Shown here: piece after piece, positions 32,961 to 40,909 of the stretch
Numbering within the stretch: the first letter of the stretch is position 1
Layout of the letters: each line of letters starts with the position of its first letter
DNA from: an uncultured Verrucomicrobiota bacterium
GTDB lineage: Bacteria > Verrucomicrobiota > Kiritimatiellia > CAIVKH01
Reading direction: 5' to 3'
Length of the DNA: 64,000 nt
Assembly: GCA_937996795.1 (NCBI GenBank)
Contig: CALKUH010000018.1
Coordinates: forward strand, 1-64,000
The notes under the pieces: model-generated
What the model was told of the DNA's origin: nothing
Seen by the model: only the letters and a program-made list of their open reading frames with translations
Databases searched by the model: none
Translations under genes and position numbers: made by a program

Positions 32961-33353
32961 TTACATTTCGGATTTCGGATTTTGGATTGCGGATTTGGTT
33001 CGGAAATTGCGTTTTGCCGTGCGCCCGGCTGCTGTGACGATCGCGGTGAGTTCTTCCGCTTCCTTGAACAGTTGTCGGATGGATGCTTCGGGCTGTAGCC
33101 GACGTTCCATGGCGAGTTCGAGCCACCAGGCGGATTCATCGGCTTCTTCTTCAACAATTCCGATTTTTGAGATGAAGTCGGCGGGCGATCTCGCGCGGCA
33201 GGCGGCACGGTAATTCGCCCCAACCGATGTGGCACATCGGATCAATTGGCCACCAATCGTACGCCCCGTTGTCGTGTTGGGAAACGACTCGATCAAATCG
33301 ATGACATCAAGCGCGAACCTCTTCGTCCGTTCTTTCATTTGTTGAGGCGTCAT
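32961..33353 (-). CDS. Four-helix-bundle protein (S23/Avd-like)
   Basis: A 130-residue helical protein of the family first found as ORFs in 23S rRNA intervening sequences and related to the Avd accessory protein. Family blocks are RFALDVIDLIESFPNTTTGR, QLIRCATSVGANYRAACRAR and VEEEADESAWWLELA. Start MTPQQMKERT at 33353. It sits between the two permease genes of one sugar-transport operon, with 2 and 45 bp gaps, and both ends are dispersed repeats. No reverse transcriptase, template repeat or rRNA is nearby, so it is not part of a diversity-generating retroelement here. Its role is unknown; it looks like an inserted cassette. Confidence 0.85.
   Translation of the reverse strand: MTPQQMKERTKRFALDVIDLIESFPNTTTGRTIGGQLIRCATSVGANYRAACRARSPADFISKIGIVEEEADESAWWLELAMERRLQPEASIRQLFKEAEELTAIVTAAGRTAKRNFRTKSAIQNPKSEM
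32962..33000. repeat. Dispersed repeat left of the four-helix-bundle gene
   Basis: A TTTCGGATTTCGGATT run then TTGCGGATTT, related to the repeat in the E2 gene. It is the inverted counterpart of 33366-33396. It overlaps the last codons of the four-helix gene, whose C-terminus therefore reads KSAIQNPKSEM. Confidence 0.7.
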
Positions 33354-33365
33354 TGTTACTTCTCC

Positions 33366-33396
33366 TCCATTCCGCAATCCGAAATCCGACATCCGC
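33366..33396. repeat. Dispersed repeat right of the four-helix-bundle gene
   Basis: CCGCAATCCGAAATCCGACA then TCCGCAATC, the inverted partner of 32962-33000. Together they bracket the four-helix-bundle gene like terminal inverted repeats. Confidence 0.7.
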
Positions 33397-33398
33397 AA

Positions 33399-36212
33399 TC
33401 ACTTGTTCCCCGTCGTCTTGAATTCCACGCGGGCCAGAATCCTTAGCTGGTGGACGGTGAAGCCGATCAGCAGGAAGCCGAGCATCCACGCCATGGCGGT
33501 GGCGGGGCCGAACTGGAGGAAGGTGAAGGCTTTGAACCAGATGTGCAGGCCGGCGACCTCGGTGTTCGCCGCGCCGCCGGTCATCACGAGGATGTTGCCC
33601 TCCGCGCCGTACCACGAGCCGATGAAGGCGCCGACGAAATTGATGATGATCAGCGGCTTCAGGATGGGGATGATGACGAACAGGATCTTGTCGATGAAGC
33701 CCGCGCCGTCGATTTCCGCGGCCTCGTAATAGTCGTCCGCGATGCCTTTCAGCGCGGCGAGGTAGATCAGGCAGCCCGGCCCCATGCCGGCCCAGATCAT
33801 CGGGATCACGCAGCTCAGCATCGCCGTGTCGGGATCGCTCAGCCAGCGGTGCGGCTCCGTCTGCGTGGCCCACAGGCGCTCCGGCAGCAGGCGCAGCGCG
33901 TCCAGCCATGAGCCGCTGTCGGCCAGCAGGAGCGCCAGGCCGGGACTCGCGGTGGTGTGCAGCAGCAACAGGCCCGCCGCGCCGCATACGAGCGCGGGCG
34001 TCCGCATGTCGTTCAGCCAGAGCCGCCGCGCAAAGGCGAGGGCGATGCCGCACAGCAGGAGGGCGAGGGCGAGATAGCCCGCCGCCGGGATGTTCAGCAT
34101 GACGCTGTTCAGCGCGCCGCGCTCCGAGGGTTCGTAAAACTGCTTCCAGAGCAGGACCGTGACGATGCCGGCGACGACGGCGGGCAGGTAATAGACCAGG
34201 CGGAACAGCAGGCGGCCCCGCGGGATCTCCTGCAACAGGATCGCCAGCGCGATGGGCGGCAGGAAGGTCAGCGCGAGGACGAGCAGGCTGTAGCGCAGCG
34301 AATTCCACACCGCGTTCCACCAGAAGCCGTCGAACAACACGTCGCCGAAATTATCCACGCCGACCCACGCCGATTCGCCGAGCAGTTTGTAGTCGAAGAA
34401 TGCCATGCCCGCGCCCTGTGCGAGCGGCAGGTATTGCCAGACCAGGATCGTCAACAGCGCCGGCCCCAACAACACCCACGCCCAAAGATAGCGGGGATTT
34501 ACCACGGAGACACGAAGGGCACGGAGAAGGAACGGATGTTCAACCCGGCTGCTTTCTCCCCTCTGTGATCTCCGTGTCTCCGTGGTGAAAACGCCCTCCG
34601 GCGGCTTGAACGTCGCGAAGACGCGGCGGAAGACCCACGCGAATCCGGCGACGAGGGCGGCCAGCATGGCGCAGGCGACGATGCGGCGGAGGCGCCGTTC
34701 CTCGGGCGGCACGATGCCCAGCATGATTTCGTTCGCGCGCGTCTCCGCGTCGGCAAGCAGGCGGTGCAGTGCCGCGCGGCGCTCGCGCGGATCCTCCGGG
34801 AGCTGGTCGTTGAGCGCGAGTTGCTCGGCCTTCGCGATGGGCAGCGTCATCAGGTCATAGGCGACGTTGCTGTTGCGCCCATAGGGCTCGGGCCGCCCGG
34901 TTTCGATGGCGATCTCGAACGTCCCGGCCCAGCCCGGCGGCGAGAGACGCTCGAATTCCGGGTAGCCGAACTGGCGCAGGTAGCGCGGGTTCACGAACGG
35001 ACCGAAGCCGCCCTCGACCATCACGCGCGTCTTGATGCGCACCGCCTCCTCGCTGTCGTAGAAGCGGATGAATTCCCACGCCGCGTCGCGCACCGCCGGG
35101 TCCTTGATGCCGGAGTACAGCCCCATCATGCGGCTGTTCAGCTCGCCGCCGCGCTGGCCGCCGGGCCCCTTCGGCACCGGGACCATGCCGGTGAGTTCCG
35201 GGTTGATCGTCGAAAAAAGGCGCTCGTCGATGTACGCCATCATCATGCCGATTTCGCCGCGCTCCCACTTGGTGCGGAAATCGCCGGCGTCCTTCGACGA
35301 GTAGCCGCGCCGCACGACGCCCCCGGCATCCACCCACCGCTCCGCGCTCAGGCGCGTATAGAAATCCAGCGCCTCGGCGGCGGCCTCCGATCCGAACACG
35401 CAGCGCCACCGGTCCGTCGCCTCGTCGTATTCCATCACCTCGCCGCCGGCGGACCAGAGGTAGGTGACCCAGTACCACGATTCGTGTTTGCCGCGGTTGA
35501 GCTGGATGCCGTAGGTGCCGCGCTTCGGGTCGGTCAGCGCGCGCGCGGCGGCCAGCAGGTCGTCCCACGTCCAGTCCGCCGTCGGGTGGGCGAGCCCGCG
35601 GCTGTCGAACAGGTCCTTGCGGTAGAGCAGCACCTTGCCGAGCGCGCCGCCGTAGGGCAGGGCCCAGACGTGGCGGCCACCGGGCCCCTTGCGGTCGATC
35701 ACCGGCCACAGGCGCGGGTGTACGCGGAACGCGCGGTCCGCGTCGGACATCGACGCGAGGTAGCCGTCCTCCGGGCGGTCCAGCGGATGCAGGAAGCCGT
35801 TCTGGATGTAGCTGTCGGACTTGCGGAAATTGATGTAGAGCACGTCCGGCGCGATGCCGCCCGCGATGGCGAGCAAATCCACCTCCGCGCCCTCCACCTT
35901 CAGTCCGGTGAACGGTTCGATCTCGATGGCGACGTGGTCCCAGTCGTGCGCGCCGTAGCGCGCGGGGTCCGCCTTGTAGCGGTCGCGGTACCGCTCGGCG
36001 AAGATCCGCGGGAACTGCTCCTGGAACGCGCGGATCGCGGCGAGGTCCGCCTGGTTCGCCATCGACGGCGAATTCGGGTCCACCGGCACCGCCGTCACGA
36101 TACGGATCACCGTGCGCCCGTCGCGCGTTTCAATCGACCCCGCGTGCGCGGACACGCCCGCCCAGGCAAGCGCCGCGAACACGTACCGGATGATGCGCGT
36201 GACAGAAATCAT
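33399..36212 (-). CDS. Fused sugar-binding protein and ABC permease (MalE-MalF type)
   Basis: A 937-residue fusion. After a signal sequence (IIRYVFAALAWAGVSAHA) an extracellular solute-binding domain of family 1 fills about 25-500 (GGIAPDVLYINFRKSDSYIQ, WTWDDLLAAARALTDPKRGT). A first membrane span (RIVACAMLAALVAGFAWVF, about 520-540) leads to a linker that translates a dispersed repeat (TTETRRSQRG). The MalF-type permease follows (about 575-937), with extra hydrophobic spans and the EAA loop EAAEIDGAGFIDKILFVIIP. ATG 36212 is chosen over a GTG at 36230. It pairs with the MalG-type permease downstream. The tethered receptor suggests uptake of an oligosaccharide; the ATPase must be encoded elsewhere. 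Confidence 0.9.
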   Translation of the reverse strand: MISVTRIIRYVFAALAWAGVSAHAGSIETRDGRTVIRIVTAVPVDPNSPSMANQADLAAIRAFQEQFPRIFAERYRDRYKADPARYGAHDWDHVAIEIEPFTGLKVEGAEVDLLAIAGGIAPDVLYINFRKSDSYIQNGFLHPLDRPEDGYLASMSDADRAFRVHPRLWPVIDRKGPGGRHVWALPYGGALGKVLLYRKDLFDSRGLAHPTADWTWDDLLAAARALTDPKRGTYGIQLNRGKHESWYWVTYLWSAGGEVMEYDEATDRWRCVFGSEAAAEALDFYTRLSAERWVDAGGVVRRGYSSKDAGDFRTKWERGEIGMMMAYIDERLFSTINPELTGMVPVPKGPGGQRGGELNSRMMGLYSGIKDPAVRDAAWEFIRFYDSEEAVRIKTRVMVEGGFGPFVNPRYLRQFGYPEFERLSPPGWAGTFEIAIETGRPEPYGRNSNVAYDLMTLPIAKAEQLALNDQLPEDPRERRAALHRLLADAETRANEIMLGIVPPEERRLRRIVACAMLAALVAGFAWVFRRVFATFKPPEGVFTTETRRSQRGESSRVEHPFLLRALRVSVVNPRYLWAWVLLGPALLTILVWQYLPLAQGAGMAFFDYKLLGESAWVGVDNFGDVLFDGFWWNAVWNSLRYSLLVLALTFLPPIALAILLQEIPRGRLLFRLVYYLPAVVAGIVTVLLWKQFYEPSERGALNSVMLNIPAAGYLALALLLCGIALAFARRLWLNDMRTPALVCGAAGLLLLHTTASPGLALLLADSGSWLDALRLLPERLWATQTEPHRWLSDPDTAMLSCVIPMIWAGMGPGCLIYLAALKGIADDYYEAAEIDGAGFIDKILFVIIPILKPLIIINFVGAFIGSWYGAEGNILVMTGGAANTEVAGLHIWFKAFTFLQFGPATAMAWMLGFLLIGFTVHQLRILARVEFKTTGNK
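34501..34586. repeat. 86-bp MITE-like element inside the fused transporter gene
   Basis: Perfect 14-bp terminal inverted repeats ACCACGGAGACACG (34501-34514) and CGTGTCTCCGTGGT (34573-34586) bound an 86-bp unit with a second internal ACGGAGAA/TTCTCC pairing. It is translated in frame in the linker between the binding-protein span and the permease. No target duplication was evident. Confidence 0.7.
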
Positions 36213-36291
36213 AATCGAGACCGCCCGCACATCCTAAGCGCCGCGCCCCGCAATTGCCACGCTGGAAGCGGGGCGTTCGCCGGCGCTATCG

Positions 36292-37644
36292 CTACAGCGT
36301 CACGTCTTCTTCCGGCAGGTCGGGGTCAGGCTCGTTTGCCGGACGGGGCAGCAGGGCCATGGCGAGGGCGAGCGGGCCTACGCGGCCGAGGAACATCAGC
36401 GCGATCAGGATCAGCTTCCCGGCATCGGTCAGTGCGCCGGTGATGCCCCGGCTCAAGCCGACGGTGCCGAGGGCGGAGGCGCATTCGAACAGTTGGTCCG
36501 CCAGCGCGGCCGTCTCGAACAGCGACATAAGATAAAGACCGACCGCGAGGATGAGGCAATAGAACATCATGTGCGCGGTGGCCGCGCGGATGCGTTGGTG
36601 CGGGATTTCGCGTTTCATGAAGACCGGCATCTCCCGGCCGCGCAGCACCGCCATCATTTCGGCCCACAACGCCGTCACGGTGGTGATTTTGATGCCGCCG
36701 CCGGTGCCTGCCGGCGAAGCGCCGATCATCATGACCAGTGTCAGCAGGAACAGCGAACTGGCGGAGAGCGCGCCGATCGGAACGGTATTAAAGCCGACGG
36801 TCGTGCCGGCGCTCATCACCTGGAAAATGGCCGCGAGCCAGCGTTCGCCCGCCGGCAGCGCGCGCAGCGAGGGTTCATCGAACGCCAGCAGGAGCGTGCC
36901 CGCCACCGCGATCCACGTCGTGCCGAGCAGGATGATCTTGGTCGTCAGCGTGACGTGCGGGCGGCGATGGCGCAGCGACAGCCACACGTCGTGGACGACG
37001 ATGAAGCCGATGGCGCCGAGGTAGCTCAGGACGATGAGGATGGCGTTTATGCCCGTGTCCGCGCGAAAGTTCTCCATGCTGTTGTTGTAGAGGCCGAACC
37101 CCGCGGTGCAGAACGCGGAGACGCTGTGGAAGATGGCCTGCCACCAGGGATGTTCCGCGCCGTGCGCCGCGAAATGCGGGTGCAACAGCCATGCGCCGAT
37201 GCTTTCCACGAGCAGCGTGTAATAGACCGTGAGCCGGATGAACGTGGCGTGCTCCGCATCGCCCGGCAGGGCAATCGCCGTGCGTGTGATGCGGCGGCGG
37301 AACGGCGACAGCGAGCCCGCCGCGGTCAGCACCACAAACGAACCGAGGGTCATGTAGCCGAGGCCGCCCAGTTGGACGAGCGCCAGCACGATCGCCTCGC
37401 CCAGCCACGAATACGTGTCGGACGTGCTGACCGTCGCCAGTCCCGTCGTGGACATGGCGGACACCGCCGTGAAGAGATGATCCAGCCATGAGCCCGCCGC
37501 GCTTTCTCGGCTCCACGGCAGGCACAGGGCGAGCCATCCCACGACGACATACGAAAAATACCCGAGCACCACCACGCGCAACGGGTTTTGGCTGATGAAC
37601 CACGCCAGAAGGGAACGAGACCACGCCCGATGATCCACACGCAT
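36292..37644 (-). CDS. TrkH/KtrB-family potassium transporter, membrane subunit
   Basis: A 450-residue channel-like K+ uptake protein with four pore repeats. The selectivity-filter segments are STTGLATVST, CTAGFGLYNN, GTTVGFNTVPIG and GTVGLSRGIT, each with the conserved central glycine. About eight membrane spans surround them. It needs a cytosolic TrkA/KtrA partner, not present in the window. ATG 37644 (MRVDHRAW) is preferred over 37659. A riboswitch-like leader precedes the gene, so expression probably falls when c-di-AMP is high, as for other K+ importers. Confidence 0.9.
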   Translation of the reverse strand: MRVDHRAWSRSLLAWFISQNPLRVVVLGYFSYVVVGWLALCLPWSRESAAGSWLDHLFTAVSAMSTTGLATVSTSDTYSWLGEAIVLALVQLGGLGYMTLGSFVVLTAAGSLSPFRRRITRTAIALPGDAEHATFIRLTVYYTLLVESIGAWLLHPHFAAHGAEHPWWQAIFHSVSAFCTAGFGLYNNSMENFRADTGINAILIVLSYLGAIGFIVVHDVWLSLRHRRPHVTLTTKIILLGTTWIAVAGTLLLAFDEPSLRALPAGERWLAAIFQVMSAGTTVGFNTVPIGALSASSLFLLTLVMMIGASPAGTGGGIKITTVTALWAEMMAVLRGREMPVFMKREIPHQRIRAATAHMMFYCLILAVGLYLMSLFETAALADQLFECASALGTVGLSRGITGALTDAGKLILIALMFLGRVGPLALAMALLPRPANEPDPDLPEEDVTL

Positions 37645-37699
37645 AACGTCTCCGCACACACACGTGAGTTTCGACGAGCAGTCGTCGGGCGGAAGGCCC

Positions 37700-37850
37700 G
37701 GGCAGGCTACTCTCCTAAACGCCGACGAGGTTAGCTGGCGGGCTGGGTCTTAGAAGTGACCTCGGAACCTGTTGCCAGATTCCGTGCGCCCCGTCCTGGA
37801 TTCCTCCGGGATGTTGGGTCCCCCGTACCGCCGTCCTGCGACCGCGGTTT
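37700..37850 (-). promoter_or_regulatory. ydaO/yuaA-type c-di-AMP riboswitch
   Basis: On the minus strand the leader of the K+ transporter gene contains ACGGGGGACCCAAC (37826-37813) and later AGCCCGCCAGCTAACCTCGT followed by CGGCGTTTAGGAGAG (ending near 37705). These are the two most conserved blocks of the ydaO motif, in correct order and spacing. The 3' end lies about 55 bases before the start codon. No U-run terminator follows, so control of translation or Rho-dependent termination is likely. Outer boundaries are approximate. Confidence 0.8.
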
Positions 37851-37996
37851 AGGCCGTGAGCACGAAAGGACTAAATCCACCCCCGCGCGTCAATTGGATT
37901 TCGGACGGATGTGCAACCGTCGTGTTTGTAGGTTGTTGTGAATGAAGAGTCGCCCAAGAGATGAATCGGCCTGCCAGCCGTAGCGCTTGTGAAGCG

Positions 37997-38065
37997 GCCC
38001 TCCGTCGCGGCGAAGACGCCGCTATGGAGGGCAGCCTTCGCCTACACACCGCTACGGCGAAGGCT
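37997..38065. repeat. Twin-hairpin element abutting tRNA-Arg
   Basis: GCCCTCC (37997-38003)/GGAGGGC (38026-38032) encloses GCGGCG-AAGAC-type pairing. Immediately after, AGCCTTCGCC (38033-38042) pairs with GGCGAAGGCT (38056-38065). The last bases overlap the encoded CCA of tRNA-Arg. The layout mirrors the element at 5.6 kb but the sequence differs. Confidence 0.65.
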
Positions 38066-38141
38066 GGTGCCCCGGGGCAGGTTCGAACTGCCGACCTGCG
38101 GTTTAGGAAACCGCTGCTCTGTCCAGCTGAGCTACCGGGGC
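38065..38141 (-). tRNA. tRNA-Arg(CCT)
   Basis: On the minus strand GCCCCGG/CCGGGGC acceptor stem, discriminator A and an encoded CCA enclose a canonical cloverleaf. The anticodon loop is TTCCTAA, giving anticodon CCT for AGG codons. The T-arm reads GGCAGTTCGAACCTGCC. It marks the left side of the accessory element, but its 3' end points away from it. Confidence 0.95.
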
Positions 38142-38254
38142 GGTGGGCATAAAAGGCCTGTAAACATTGATCGAAACGAGGGTTTGGCCTTCTGATTTTC
38201 AGAGTACCAAAAATCGCAAAAAGGAGCAAGTAAGGGGAAAAACGACCCCTAAAA

Positions 38255-38355
38255 GTGGTAGGCGAATGGTAGGCGATATCTGCAAATAAAGGGCGATGTC
38301 TATGTGGGGTCTTTCGGGCTCCGCCTACCACTTTATTGCTGAAAAGTGGTAGGCG
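38255..38355. repeat. GTGGTAGGCG repeat cluster
   Basis: GTGGTAGGCG occurs at 38255-38264 and 38346-38355, ATGGTAGGCG at 38266-38275, and the inverted form at 38322-38331. The last two make a perfect 13-bp inverted repeat CGCCTACCACTTT/AAAGTGGTAGGCG with an 8-base spacer. The arrangement resembles arm-type or core sites of a tyrosine recombinase. The spacer from tRNA-Arg to the next gene (245 bp) holds nothing else I recognise. Confidence 0.5.
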
Positions 38356-38386
38356 GCGACAGGGCGTGGAATGAACGGGTAATCGG

Positions 38387-38713
38387 CTACCGGCGCCTAT
38401 CGGCGGCAGCGGTAAACATGACGGCGGTTTCCGAAGGATCCGGCTCTGGCGAGTCGAGAAGTCCGCGCCATTGGATGGGCCCCTGGGGTGCGAGGTCCAG
38501 TACGGCGTGCCGGGGCAGCAAAGGCATGACGATTTCTTTAAAGAATTTTACCGGATTCTCGCGGAGGCTTTTTTCGAGCGCCTCCTTCAGCTGGGCCTGT
38601 GTGGACTGCTCCGACAAAAGTTCGTCAAGCGCAGCCAGCGCAAGCGAGCGCCCGCTGATGCTGCCCTTCGGTCGTCCGTTCGGATTCCCGCTATGTCCCG
38701 GATGAAACGGCAT
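38387..38713 (-). CDS. DUF5681-like protein
   Basis: A 108-residue protein opening MPFHPGHSGNPNGRPKGS, the PGxSGNPxGRPKG signature found in many phage- and island-encoded proteins, often near terminase-like genes. The rest is helical (SLALAALDELLSEQSTQAQL, KEALEKSLRENPVKFFKEIV) and ends in a short tail. The basic N-terminal motif suggests DNA or RNA binding. No terminase is present in the window. It is the first gene of the integrated element on this side. Confidence 0.75.
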   Translation of the reverse strand: MPFHPGHSGNPNGRPKGSISGRSLALAALDELLSEQSTQAQLKEALEKSLRENPVKFFKEIVMPLLPRHAVLDLAPQGPIQWRGLLDSPEPDPSETAVMFTAAADRRR

Positions 38714-39674
38714 ATGTGAATACTGAACAAATGTTCAGTATTGGTCAAGTCGCGGGAGCCGCCACCCGGCGGATAGGTTTCAGGGGCGCGCACGGGAGGG
38801 CGGGGCAAGCCCATGAGGGCGAGGCGCGGGCCGGGCGGAAGGCGTAGCGGAGCGGTGGGAGCGTGTAGCGAGTTCTCCGGCGCGAATCTCGAAGCAGGCG
38901 TACCGGCCAGGCCGGGCAAGCGACAGGCGGAGGCTGGAGGCGCAACGCGCCGGAAACCGTAGCCGATAGCGCCGCCCGGTCGGAGCACCGATGCGCCGCG
39001 CATGGGTGCGAGACATGGCCGGGACGATCGCGGTGCCGATCTCTGCAATCAACGTGACAACTACGTTGGCGTCGATGATTGGCAGAATCGGCATCGAGTT
39101 TCGCGCCGGAGAATGAGCGGAAGCGCGAGCATAGCGCAGTGGAGCCTGGAGCCCGGATCGCGCCTCGCAGGGCCGCCGCAGGCGGACCGTGGCGAGCCCC
39201 CAAAGGCTGGGGGATCGCCGAGAAGGCTGACGCCCCTCGGGCAGCCGGGGTTTGCGAGGTGGGGCCGGTTGCGGGCCTCCTGGAGCGCAACGGGCCACGC
39301 CTCGATGAAGCGGCGGAGCACGGGACGCGGGAGGGCACATAACGCACGTTATGGGCAGGCAGGGAATGCCGGAGCGGTGTACGTCGTCATAATGGCGCCA
39401 TTATGCGACGGCCACCCGTCAGTTGCCCCGTTCGCAGCCCGCCAGAGCCGTCCGCGAGCGACCCGCCGACACACCTGGCCGGCACACCTGCCCCCGCTCG
39501 ACGTCGATTAGCGGGGGCGGGTCGCTCCCGGACGAGCGTCGGCGAGGACCGAACGGGGCGAGCGCAGGCTTTTCCTGCCGACTCCCGCGTCCCGTGCGTA
39601 GCCGCGCGGCAAGGGCCGCCCGGCCCGCGCAGTCCCGACCAGCGCAACCCTGCGCTGTCGGGACGGAGACAGCT
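38714..39674. other. Hairpin-rich stretch without a credible gene
   Basis: About 960 bp of very GC-rich DNA with open frames on all strands but no protein signature. Perfect dyads abound: CATAAC-GCAC-GTTATG (39338-39353), the 18-base palindrome of CATAATGGC and GCCATTATG (39388-39405) extended by CGTCG/CGACG, and CCCCCGCT/AGCGGGGG (near 39490-39516) nested in GAGCGACCCGCC/GGCGGGTCGCTC. GTCCCGA-CAGCGCA pairs with TGCGCTG-TCGGGAC (39632-39664). The last lies 10 bp after the stop of the minus-strand gene and could end it. The rest may encode a structured RNA. Confidence 0.5.
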
Positions 39675-40484
39675 TCACTCCGGCCTAAACTCTTTGACCG
39701 CGCTCTTGTAGTCCATCTGTACGGCGCGAACGCAGGGGATAAACGGCTGGCCGTTCAGCCGCATGGGCTTCTCCCATACATCGTGTGGCATTACCTCGCT
39801 GCTATACGCGATAACGGCTGAAAGCCATTCCGTCTTGGACCGGAACGGACTTCCCCGGTCTTCCATTTCGTCCGCATTGAGGAAGCCGAGGTAGACCAGA
39901 ATGACCGGCACGCCCAAGGTGGTCAGCTTGTACGCCGAGGCAAACCGATTTGAGATCTGGTAGCAGTTGGTGTGCGAGAGTCTCCACGGAAGGCCGGTCT
40001 GGGCGGCAAGAGCCGAATTGGTGTCGGCCATGATGTTGCCGATGTTCTGGTGATTTCGGAGTTGCCCTTCCGTGGGGTTCGCGCCCAGGCGTTTGCCCTC
40101 AAATTCCTTTTGGACCTCCTCGAAGTGAGCTTTTGCTTCCACGAGGAATATCCCTTTGCGGTTCGCACCGTTTACGGTGCAGGTGCCCGCGATGTCGAAA
40201 CTTGGCGCTGTCTGGCTGCCACGGGATACAGCAAACCACCAGCGTTTGATCTCCTCGCGTTCCGCTGGGCCCAGCAATTTGGTGGCCTTGTGCAGTTCAG
40301 CCTCTTCCACATGCTCAAATCCTTCGGGCATCCACTGGTCGTCCGCTGCGACCTTGCCAAAGGGCGCAATGAGAGCGGTGAGGCGCGCGGCGACATCTGC
40401 CTTTGCCCCGTGTGTAATCCAGTGACAGCGCGGTTTGCTGCCACGGCGCTGCGTTGGTGTTAGTCTTTCGAGTAGCTTGCTCAT
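39675..40484 (-). CDS. Putative PD-(D/E)XK-type nuclease-like protein
   Basis: A 269-residue protein of no family I can name. The segment SFDIAGTCTVNGANRKG then IFLVEAKAHFEEVQKEF (about 125-160) has the D...E-A-K spacing of the restriction-endonuclease fold. Later parts (TDTNSALAAQTGLPWRLSHT, VPVILVYLGFLNADEM) read as a compact alpha/beta protein. ATG 40484 follows a GGAC-rich ribosome site and is preferred over 40619. If catalytic, it would cut nucleic acid; the assignment rests on a short motif. Confidence 0.65.
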   Translation of the reverse strand: MSKLLERLTPTQRRGSKPRCHWITHGAKADVAARLTALIAPFGKVAADDQWMPEGFEHVEEAELHKATKLLGPAEREEIKRWWFAVSRGSQTAPSFDIAGTCTVNGANRKGIFLVEAKAHFEEVQKEFEGKRLGANPTEGQLRNHQNIGNIMADTNSALAAQTGLPWRLSHTNCYQISNRFASAYKLTTLGVPVILVYLGFLNADEMEDRGSPFRSKTEWLSAVIAYSSEVMPHDVWEKPMRLNGQPFIPCVRAVQMDYKSAVKEFRPE

Positions 40485-40504
40485 GTTCTCATGTCCTTTC
40501 CGTG

Positions 40505-40909
40505 TTATTCGCGAAACGCGTGATTGCCCATGCGGCGGAAGCGGTTGGTCCCGACCATGAATTGCGTGTACCCGCTTTGAATCACGGTTCGTTTTCCGTG
40601 CGCGGGAAAGACGATCCAACTGCTGCCGAATTTCGTGTAGCTGACTCCGCTTGCTCGATCCTCCCAGCGGTCGCCGTCTTTGTAGTAGCGCCCGGTCAGG
40701 CTGGAGAGCGTTGTGGAGGAGGCGTTGTATCGCCAGAAGTCCTGCCGATTTCCGGATTTGCGGACGATAAAACCATTGACCGTGGGCGCAACCGACAGGA
40801 CATCCTCGGCAAAGAGGAATGGCGGCAAATCAGTTGAGAAGGCAGCGCTATAGGCAAATATGGCGCTCGTGATGACGAGGTGGGCAATGCGTGTGTTACG
40901 CGTGGCCAT
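40505..40909 (-). CDS. Small exported protein of unknown function
   Basis: A 134-residue protein. MATRNTRIAHLVITSAIFAYSAAFS is a plausible signal peptide. The mature part is rich in Tyr, Trp, Arg and Ser (RQDFWRYNASSTTLSSL, GRYYKDGDRWEDRASG) and probably beta-stranded. It precedes the nuclease-like gene by 20 bp and is likely in its transcript. No family recognised. Confidence 0.6.
   Translation of the reverse strand: MATRNTRIAHLVITSAIFAYSAAFSTDLPPFLFAEDVLSVAPTVNGFIVRKSGNRQDFWRYNASSTTLSSLTGRYYKDGDRWEDRASGVSYTKFGSSWIVFPAHGKRTVIQSGYTQFMVGTNRFRRMGNHAFRE

Noticed and set aside
32961..33353. Diversity-generating retroelement based on the Avd-like protein
   Set aside because: No reverse transcriptase, template repeat or variable repeat is present.
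38065..38141. tRNA-Arg as attachment site of the right-hand element
   Set aside because: Integrases usually use the 3' end of a tRNA gene; here the 3' end points left, away from the element, and no repeat of the tRNA end was seen in the window.
38745..39347. Minus-strand frame of 200 codons in the hairpin-rich stretch
   Set aside because: Composition is Arg/Pro/Ala/Ser repeats without domain pattern; overlapping frames on both strands are equally open.
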